A model generated the notes under the pieces. The model did no database searches. It saw nothing but the letters and a program-made list of their open reading frames with translations, and was not told the DNA's origin. The translations under genes and the position numbers were made by a program. A DNA stretch of 15,909 nt from Propionivibrio sp. (GTDB lineage: Bacteria; Pseudomonadota; Gammaproteobacteria; Burkholderiales; Rhodocyclaceae). The DNA lies in the NCBI GenBank assembly GCA_003249625.1, contig QKII01000328.1, positions 1 through 15,909 of the forward strand. The letters run 5' to 3'. Positions 6,228 to 13,488 of the stretch are shown one piece after another (the first letter of the stretch is position 1; every line of letters starts with the position of its first letter).

Positions 6228-7117
6228 TGAGAGCAGGTCTGAATTTTTCGGTAGGTATCCTGGCTGCGATTATTGCCGTTCTGGGTACGTCGATCTTCAC
6301 CGTTGATCAGCGCCAGTATGCGATAGTGTTTCAGCTGGGTGAGGTGCGTAACGTTCTTTCGGAGCCGGGGCTATATTTCAAGTGGCCACTGATTCAGAAT
6401 GTCCGCTATTTCGATAAGCGGATTCTCACGCTTGATACCTCGGAACCAGAGCGCTATATCACCTCGGAAAAGAAGAACGTTCTCGTCGATTCCTTCGTCA
6501 AGTGGCGTATCGTTGATCCTCAGTTGTACTACGTCTCTGTTGCGGGAGACGAGGCTCGCGCCAAAACGCGGTTGTCGCAGACCGTCAATGCCAGTTTGCG
6601 TGAAGAGTTCGGTAAGCGAACCGTACATGATGTCGTTTCAGGTGAGCGCGACAAGATCATGGAGCAAATGCGCGAGAAGGCTGATCAGGACGCGCGCAAG
6701 ATAGGTGTCCAGATTATCGACGTTCGGGTGAAACGTGTTGATTTGCCCACGGAGGTCAGTGAATCGGTCTACCGGCGGATGGAAGCGGAGCGAAAGCGCG
6801 TCGCCAACGAGTTGCGTTCCGAAGGCGCTGCGGAAGCGGAGAAGATTCGTGCTGATGCCGACAAACAACGCGAGGTAATCATTGCTGAAGCTTATCGTGA
6901 TGCGCAGAAGGTCAAAGGTGAAGGGGACGCCAAAGCGGCAGCCACTTACTCTCAGGCGTTCAATCAGAACCCAGAGTTCTATGCGTTCTACAGGAGCCTG
7001 GAGGCTTATCGCAATAGTTTCAAGGGGAAAACCGACGTCATCGTCGTAGAGCCCAATTCTGACTTCTTCAAGTACATGAAAAGCATGGGGCGGGGAGGCG
7101 AGCACGCGGGTAAATAA
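6227..7117 (+). CDS. hflC: HflC, SPFH-family FtsH regulator
   Basis: The 296-residue partner of HflK. An N-terminal signal-anchor span (about 7-26) is followed by the band-7 domain starting at TVDQRQYAIVFQLGEV (25-40), containing GLYFKWPL and VDLPTEVSESVYRRMEAERKR. A helical stretch (about 180-240, AEAEKIRADADKQREVIIAEAY) and a conserved C-terminal segment (FYAFYRSLEAYRNSF) come next. GGGAGG about eight bases before the ATG is a strong ribosome binding site inside the end of hflK. The next gene begins on the last base of the stop codon. Nothing is missing compared with the family. Confidence 0.97.
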   Translation: MRAGLNFSVGILAAIIAVLGTSIFTVDQRQYAIVFQLGEVRNVLSEPGLYFKWPLIQNVRYFDKRILTLDTSEPERYITSEKKNVLVDSFVKWRIVDPQLYYVSVAGDEARAKTRLSQTVNASLREEFGKRTVHDVVSGERDKIMEQMREKADQDARKIGVQIIDVRVKRVDLPTEVSESVYRRMEAERKRVANELRSEGAAEAEKIRADADKQREVIIAEAYRDAQKVKGEGDAKAAATYSQAFNQNPEFYAFYRSLEAYRNSFKGKTDVIVVEPNSDFFKYMKSMGRGGEHAGK

Positions 7118-7302
7118 TGAAATCCTCGTTGCTGTTTGCCTTCGCGTTGATGCTTGTCCTCGAAGGATTGATGCCTTTTGTCGCGCCGGCGGTCTGGCGT
7201 GAAACATTTCGCCGCCTGATTCAGTTTACTGACGGCCAGATTCGTTTCGTCGGCCTCGCCTCGATGGCGCTTGGGTTAATTATTTTGATGGTTTTTCAAT
7301 GA
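7117..7302 (+). CDS. DUF2065 (YjeT-type) small inner-membrane protein
   Basis: A 61-residue protein with two hydrophobic spans (about 4-24 and 41-59) joined by a short basic linker ([20 protein letters not shown]). The [12 protein letters not shown] and [12 protein letters not shown] segments match the DUF2065/YjeT family, which sits between hflC and purA in E. coli and many other proteobacteria. No biochemical role is established. The constant position next to hflKC suggests a link to membrane quality control, which is inference. It overlaps hflC by one base and hisZ by four (ATGA), so it is fully embedded in the operon. Confidence 0.9.
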   Translation: MKSSLLFAFALMLVLEGLMPFVAPAVWRETFRRLIQFTDGQIRFVGLASMALGLIILMVFQ

Positions 7303-8453
7303 ACTGGCTTCTTCCCGAACATATTGCCGACGCGCTGCCTCACGAAGCAGCGAGGATCGAACGGCTCAGACGAACGGTACTGGATCTGTTCCGTGTTCAC
7401 GGCTACGAGCACGTCATGCCGCCGATGCTTGAATATCTGGATTCGCTGCTTACCGGAACAGCATCTGACCTGAAACTGCGCACTTTCAAGCTGGTCGATC
7501 AACTTTCCGGGCGAACACTCGGCCTTCGTGCCGACATGACACCGCAGGTGTCGAGGATCGATGCTCATTTGCTCAATCGGCAAGGAGTTACGCGTCTCTG
7601 TTATTGCGATAGCGTGTTGCATACCCTTCCTGCGTCGCTGGCAGCGAGTCGCGAGCCGATCCAACTTGGGGCCGAGATCTACGGATTTTCCGGGATTGAA
7701 GCCGATATAGAAATCATTCGCCTCATGGCCGAGTCACTTGTCGCGGCAGGAGTGCCTGCGTCGCGAGTTGACATTAGCCATGTCGGGGTGTTCCGGGCGC
7801 TGGTGAAGGCGGCGTCGTTGTCGGAGGAACTTGAACTACGCATCCTGCACTTGCTCCAGAGCAAGGATGTTCCGGGACTTGCCGATTGCTGCGTTTCCGT
7901 GACAGAACCCTATCGCTCGGCGTTGCTTTGCTTGCCGGAACTCTATGGCGGGACGGAGTTGTTCGACAGGGCCGCTGCCGCACTGCCTGCGCTTCCGGAA
8001 ATCGAGTCTGCGTTGAAAACCATGCGTGACCTGCAGGCTGCCATGCCAGAGTTGCCGATGTCATTTGATCTGGCTGATCTGCGCGGCTACAACTACCATA
8101 ACGGTATTGTTTTTTCTGCCTATTTCCCAGGGTTTCCCAGCGCGGTAGCGCAAGGTGGGCGCTACGATGGCGTTGGCCAGGCGTTCGGGCGTGATCGCCC
8201 AGCAACGGGTTTCTCGATGGATTTGCGCGAAATTGCTCGGCTGACCAACGCGGATGAGCAGAAAAAGGCCATTCTGGCTCCATATGCATCCGGTAATTCG
8301 GAGCTCTCCCGGCGGATTGCTGCGCTGCGTGGCGCCGGGGAGGTCGTTGTGGAACTGCTGCCCGGCGAGTCGCGGTGTGAGGGGCCGCTTTGTGGCAAGC
8401 GATTGGTCGAGCGCGACGGACAATGGATTATCGAGACTGTTGACGGGGAATAA
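7299..8453 (+). CDS. hisZ: ATP phosphoribosyltransferase regulatory subunit HisZ
   Basis: A 384-residue paralogue of histidyl-tRNA synthetase lacking the anticodon-binding domain. HisZ pairs with the short form of HisG to make the enzyme for the first step of histidine synthesis. A class II synthetase-like core is visible: [21 protein letters not shown] at the N-terminus, the motif-2-like segment [16 protein letters not shown], and [18 protein letters not shown] ... [26 protein letters not shown] near the C-terminus. It starts inside the end of the DUF2065 gene with no separate ribosome binding site, so coupling is likely. Its presence predicts a short-form hisG elsewhere in the genome. A true HisRS is unlikely because the length is about 40 residues short and the C-terminal domain is absent. 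Confidence 0.95.
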   Translation: MNWLLPEHIADALPHEAARIERLRRTVLDLFRVHGYEHVMPPMLEYLDSLLTGTASDLKLRTFKLVDQLSGRTLGLRADMTPQVSRIDAHLLNRQGVTRLCYCDSVLHTLPASLAASREPIQLGAEIYGFSGIEADIEIIRLMAESLVAAGVPASRVDISHVGVFRALVKAASLSEELELRILHLLQSKDVPGLADCCVSVTEPYRSALLCLPELYGGTELFDRAAAALPALPEIESALKTMRDLQAAMPELPMSFDLADLRGYNYHNGIVFSAYFPGFPSAVAQGGRYDGVGQAFGRDRPATGFSMDLREIARLTNADEQKKAILAPYASGNSELSRRIAALRGAGEVVVELLPGESRCEGPLCGKRLVERDGQWIIETVDGE

Positions 8454-9767
<1,314 letters not shown>

Positions 9768-9795
9768 GCCGTGCAAGCCTCAGTTATTCGTACCG

Positions 9796-9822
9796 AAAAC
9801 CGGCGAAATGCCGGTTTTTGCT
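9796..9822 (+). terminator. Intrinsic terminator after purA
   Basis: A perfect 9-base stem AAAACCGGC/GCCGGTTTT (9796-9804, 9810-9818) with loop GAAAT continues into T-rich sequence (TTTTTGCTTTTG). It lies 28 bases after the purA stop and closes the hfq-purA block. The symmetric A/T flanks could also let it work on the other strand. Confidence 0.92.
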
Positions 9823-9857
9823 TTTGTTGAACGGAAGTAAGGAAGCGCCGGCATATC

Positions 9858-10880
9858 ATGGGCTTGCTTGACTGGTTCAAAAATCGATCGGAGCAGTTCA
9901 GTTCCGACGAGCCCTCCGAGGAAATCCTCGCAAAGGCCGTTGAGAAAGCGGTGACGTTGACCAATCCGCGCCTGAAACTCGTCGATGATTATCTGCAAAG
10001 ATTGCGTGGACCGGTGAGTCGCAGTGTCGACTATCTCCGTACGAAGCTGGCAGATCTTCCTCCGGAGATAGATATCTCGCTAGCAAACTGGGCAACTGAA
10101 CCGGCATTACGCGCATTTTTTGCGAGACCGGAGGATTTGTCCGGCGCATTGGGGCGTTCGCGCAATCTGCGAACCTTTTTCGCAAAATATCCGGAACTGG
10201 ACCACGCCCATATCATTCTTGGGATGACCTTCAACGAGCGAAAGATTCAAGGGTTGTCGCTACGTGGCGATATCACCAGGCAGGATTCTACGCAAACAGT
10301 TATCGATTTTTCGGTCCCACGAACGCGGATCTGCGGCCACACGGATCGGGAAGTCAGGCAGTTGCTAGGGGCGCAGTCGTTTGAATACCTTGTAGCCCAA
10401 GCGATGACCGATATTTCCGAGGTGCGTTCGGAACGTATGGAGCTTGAAGACAGTCGTAATCTGATTCGTGCCAGGTTACGTCTTCTGCAACAGCAAGGAC
10501 CCGGGCTTGGTTCTGTTTTCGAGGCCGGGCCGGAGAGTGCGGAACAAATGAAGTTGGAGTCTGCTCTCATCGAAAACGAGCGGCAGTTGGATGAACTGGG
10601 GAGTTCGCAGGAGACACTGGAGAGCGAACTGGGCGCTCTCTGCAAGGTGCTTGAGGATCCCGAACGTTATTTTCGTTTGGAGCGTACAAGGCTTCGCTTG
10701 AGTACCTTGAACGTCGTGCTCGACGAATCGAGCAGCGATGTGGCTTTGGACGTTGAATTTACGATGGCTGTTCTTTCAGGCATTCCCAAGGTCAAGCGGG
10801 CATTCGTGCTTGGACGGATGAGGCGTTCGGAACTTCCAGCATTGAAACTCGATATTGCCAATGCCGAGCGCTTTTTGTGA
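9858..10880 (+). CDS. Conserved-looking protein of unknown function with coiled coil
   Basis: A 340-residue protein that I do not recognise. It has no signal peptide or membrane span. An amphipathic start (MGLLDWFKNRSEQF, 1-14) leads to a helical region with several aromatic repeats of similar shape (LRAFFARPEDL, 84-94; LRTFFAKYPEL, 104-114). A probable beta-containing core follows (HIILGMTFNERKIQGLSL, 118-135; TVIDFSVPRTRICGHTDREVRQLLG, 147-171). A charged helical segment with heptad-like spacing (186-268) is interrupted by a Gly/Pro stretch (QQQGPGLGSVFEAGPES, 211-227). The C-terminal domain runs from 270 to 340. AAGGAAG lies 12 bases before the ATG, rather far. It sits between the purA terminator and tRNA-Leu, where E. 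coli has nsrR, but it is not an NsrR-type regulator. Codon use resembles its neighbours. Confidence 0.85.
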   Translation: MGLLDWFKNRSEQFSSDEPSEEILAKAVEKAVTLTNPRLKLVDDYLQRLRGPVSRSVDYLRTKLADLPPEIDISLANWATEPALRAFFARPEDLSGALGRSRNLRTFFAKYPELDHAHIILGMTFNERKIQGLSLRGDITRQDSTQTVIDFSVPRTRICGHTDREVRQLLGAQSFEYLVAQAMTDISEVRSERMELEDSRNLIRARLRLLQQQGPGLGSVFEAGPESAEQMKLESALIENERQLDELGSSQETLESELGALCKVLEDPERYFRLERTRLRLSTLNVVLDESSSDVALDVEFTMAVLSGIPKVKRAFVLGRMRRSELPALKLDIANAERFL

Positions 10881-10889
10881 TTGGCGTCT

Positions 10890-10906
10890 TCCCACCGATG
10901 GTGGGA
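10890..10906 (+). terminator. Small perfect hairpin after the unknown gene, possible weak terminator
   Basis: TCCCACC-GAT-GGTGGGA forms a 7-base stem with a three-base loop ten bases after the stop codon. No T run follows, so it is at best a weak or protein-assisted terminator or an mRNA 3'-end stabiliser. Confidence 0.3.
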
Positions 10907-10940
10907 TGCGGTACGTTGTACGTCTCGTGTCGGCAGTTGC

Positions 10941-10975
10941 AAAAAAGCCGCATAACCCGATGGTTGTGCGGCTTT
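10941..10975 (-). terminator. Intrinsic terminator of tRNA-Leu
   Basis: On the - strand a 13-base stem (AAAGCCGCACAAC with GTTATGCGGCTTT, one C-A mismatch, loop CATCGG) is followed by a run of T (10946-10941). It begins about 30 bases past the tRNA 3' end. Read on the + strand the same stem has a U-G pair but only a broken T-rich tail, so it would be a poor terminator for the gene at 9858-10880. Confidence 0.88.
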
Positions 10976-11004
10976 CAGTTGCTTCTTTGCTCGGAATCGC
11001 TTCG

Positions 11005-11091
11005 TGGTGCCCAGGAGAGGACTCGAACCTCCACAGTGTTGCCACCACCAGGACCTGAACCTGGCGCGTCTACCAATTTCGCCACCTGGGC
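11005..11091 (-). tRNA. tRNA-Leu(CAG)
   Basis: The - strand gives an 87-base class II tRNA. Acceptor arms GCCCAGG/CCTGGGC pair fully, the D arm carries TTGGTAGA, and the anticodon stem CCAGG/CCTGG surrounds loop TTCAGGT (anticodon CAG, reading CUG). A long variable arm (TGGTGGCAACACTG), as leucine tRNAs have, precedes a T arm with loop TTCGAGT. The discriminator is A and CCA is encoded. It is a lone tRNA unit divergent from rnr. Confidence 0.97.
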
Positions 11092-11109
11092 GATTCCGGA
11101 GAAGCGCGC

Positions 11110-11137
11110 ATTCTAAAGGAACATATAAAAATGTCAA
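11110..11137 (-). promoter_or_regulatory. Promoter of tRNA-Leu, overlapping the rnr start
   Basis: The - strand has a perfect -35 TTGACA (11137-11132), a 16-base A/T-rich spacer and -10 TAGAAT (11115-11110), followed by a G/C-rich GCGCGC discriminator. The -35 box covers bases 2-7 of the rnr coding sequence, and the spacer covers the rnr ribosome binding site (AAAGGA). Confidence 0.85.
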
Positions 11138-13488
11138 TAAAGAAACTCTCGAAGATCAGAAGGAAAGACCCGCATTTCCATCGAGAAGCTGCCAAGTATG
11201 AACAACCATTGCCATCGCGCGAGTACATTGTTCTAACCTTGGAGCAGCAGGGAAAACCGGTGAGTTTTTCTCATTTGTGTGACTTGCTTGATATCCACAA
11301 GAGCGAGGAGTCGTCGTTTGAGCGGCGTCTTGTGGCGATGGAGCGCGAAGGGCAGCTGATGCGCAACCGCAAGAATGCCTACATCCTGCCTGAGCGCGCC
11401 AGCCTCATCGCCGGGCGGATCGAGGGGCATGCGGACGGCTATGGATTTCTCGTTCCCGATGATGGAGGGGATGACCTTTACCTCGATGCGAAGCAGATGA
11501 CCAAGGTATTGCATCGCGATAGGGCACTGGCCAGAGTCATCGGCTTCGATCGCAAGGGGCGGCGTGAAGGGGCTATCGTCGAAGTACTGGAGCGGGCAAA
11601 CAGCAAGGTCGTCGGGCGTGTGTTGATCGAGCACGGAATTACCGTCGTCGTGCCGGAAAACAAGCGGATCAATCAGGATATTCTCGTCGTACCAAACCGT
11701 CAGGCGGAGAAGCGTTTGAAGGCAAAAGCCGGACAGGTCGTGGTGGTCGAGATCATCGAGCAACCTGATCGGCATTCGCAACCGATTGGGCAGATCATTG
11801 ATATCCTTGGCAACTACGCTGATCCGGGGATGGAGATCGAGATTGCCCTGCGCAAGCACGATCTGCCTTTCGAGTTTTCCGCTGTGGCAATGGTCGAGGC
11901 GGAGAAATATCCCGAGAAAATCCGTAAGTCGGAATGGTCTGACCGTGTTGATCTGCGCGATGTGCCTCTGGTGACGATCGACGGCGAGACGGCGCGTGAT
12001 TTCGACGACGCTGTCTTTGCCGAGAGGAAGGATAAAGGGTGGCGGTTGGTGGTGGCCATCGCCGACGTCAGCCACTACGTGAAACCGGGAATGGCGCTCG
12101 ACCGTGAAGCCATGGAGCGCGGCAACTCGGTCTATTTCCCGCGCCGGGTTATCCCGATGCTGCCGGAAAAACTGTCTAATGGCTTGTGCTCGCTCAACCC
12201 GGACGTGGATCGCCTGGCCATGGTTTGCGACATGGATATCAATACGCGTGGCAGGATCAAGGACTTCCGTTTCTATCCTGCAGTATTTCGTTCCAAGGCG
12301 CGCCTGACTTATACGCAGGTCTGGAACTGGCTTTCCAAGGAGACGAAGCCCGAAAGCGATCTCCACATTAGTCTGCAACCGCACTTGCAGGCGCTTTACG
12401 CGCTGTTCAAGGTCTTGCTTCGGGCGAGACATCGGCGGGGGGCGATCGATTTCGAGACTATCGAAACGATGATGCTGTTCGACGATCAGAGCAAGATCGA
12501 AAACATCGTGCCAACGACGCGCAACGATGCGCATCGCGTGATCGAGGAGTGCATGCTTGCGGCCAACGTATGTGCGTCGGCCTTCCTGCAAAAGCACAAG
12601 CAGACTTGCCTCTACCGCGTCCACGAGGGGCCTACGCCGGAAAAGCTCGAGGGCTTGAACAACTTCCTCAAGGAGTTCGGCCTGACGTTACCCGGTGGGG
12701 ACGATCCGACAGCAAAGGATTACGCGGCGCTCCTCGAAGCGGTGAAGAATCGCCCGGACGCCCAGTTGTTGCAGACCGTGATGCTGCGTTCGCTCCGACA
12801 GGCGATGTACAGCCCGGACAACGTCGGCCATTTCGGACTGTCCTACGAACACTACACGCATTTCACTTCCCCGATCCGGCGTTATCCCGATCTTCTGGTG
12901 CATCGCTCGATCAAGGCCGTGCTCAAGGAAAAACACTATTCGCCGGGGGACTGGGAGCAGATCGGCCTGCATTGCTCAATGACCGAGCGACGGGCCGACG
13001 AAGCGACGCGCGATGTGGTGAACTGGCTCAAGTGCTACTACATGCGTGACCGGATCGGCGAGGAATTCGACGGGACAATCGCGTCCGTGGTGCCTTTCGG
13101 CGTGTTCGTGGCGCTCGATGAGGTCTATGTCGAGGGGCTGGTGCATGTGTCCGAACTCGGCGAGGATTACTTTCAGTTCGACTCGACGAAGCATCAAATG
13201 CTCGGCGAACGCAGCGGCCAGCGCTTCCGGCTTGGCGACCGCATGCGCGTACGTCTGGTACGGGCTGATCTGGAGAGCGGGCGCATCGATTTCGTTCTGG
13301 GAACGCCCTCGCTCAATGTGATGCCGGCGATTCCGCCCGCGCCTGTGATAAAGAAAAAGGCGAGTGTGCGCCGTGTTTCGGAAAAGAGCACCAAGGCTGC
13401 GTCGACTGCTTCCCGAAGGCCTTCGGGTACCTCAGCAAAGAGCGCGTCAAAGACAAAGCCGCGCAAGCCGGCCAAGTCCAGGCGCTAG
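11131..13488 (+). CDS. rnr: Ribonuclease R
   Basis: A 785-residue processive 3'-5' exoribonuclease of the RNB family that degrades structured RNA and takes part in rRNA, tRNA and tmRNA quality control. Order of domains: an N-terminal winged-helix segment (about 26-90), two cold-shock OB domains (about 92-245), and an RNB catalytic core with the acidic cluster TIDGETARDFDDAV (282-295; Asp284, Asp290, Asp292, Asp293). An S1 domain (about 648-730, EFDGTIASVVPFGVFVAL) and a Lys/Arg/Ser/Ala-rich disordered tail (about 745-785) complete it. Length is normal (E. coli 813). AAAGGA lies about ten bases before the ATG. No clear promoter is visible upstream on the + strand; the whole leader back to 10881 is occupied by tRNA-Leu and its signals in antisense. 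Its stop overlaps the stop of the convergent ATPase gene. Confidence 0.97.
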   Translation: MSIKKLSKIRRKDPHFHREAAKYEQPLPSREYIVLTLEQQGKPVSFSHLCDLLDIHKSEESSFERRLVAMEREGQLMRNRKNAYILPERASLIAGRIEGHADGYGFLVPDDGGDDLYLDAKQMTKVLHRDRALARVIGFDRKGRREGAIVEVLERANSKVVGRVLIEHGITVVVPENKRINQDILVVPNRQAEKRLKAKAGQVVVVEIIEQPDRHSQPIGQIIDILGNYADPGMEIEIALRKHDLPFEFSAVAMVEAEKYPEKIRKSEWSDRVDLRDVPLVTIDGETARDFDDAVFAERKDKGWRLVVAIADVSHYVKPGMALDREAMERGNSVYFPRRVIPMLPEKLSNGLCSLNPDVDRLAMVCDMDINTRGRIKDFRFYPAVFRSKARLTYTQVWNWLSKETKPESDLHISLQPHLQALYALFKVLLRARHRRGAIDFETIETMMLFDDQSKIENIVPTTRNDAHRVIEECMLAANVCASAFLQKHKQTCLYRVHEGPTPEKLEGLNNFLKEFGLTLPGGDDPTAKDYAALLEAVKNRPDAQLLQTVMLRSLRQAMYSPDNVGHFGLSYEHYTHFTSPIRRYPDLLVHRSIKAVLKEKHYSPGDWEQIGLHCSMTERRADEATRDVVNWLKCYYMRDRIGEEFDGTIASVVPFGVFVALDEVYVEGLVHVSELGEDYFQFDSTKHQMLGERSGQRFRLGDRMRVRLVRADLESGRIDFVLGTPSLNVMPAIPPAPVIKKKASVRRVSEKSTKAASTASRRPSGTSAKSASKTKPRKPAKSRR

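Noticed and set aside
11233..12624. 463-codon open frame on the - strand
   Set aside because: It is antisense to the RNase R catalytic core and has the composition of a shadow frame.
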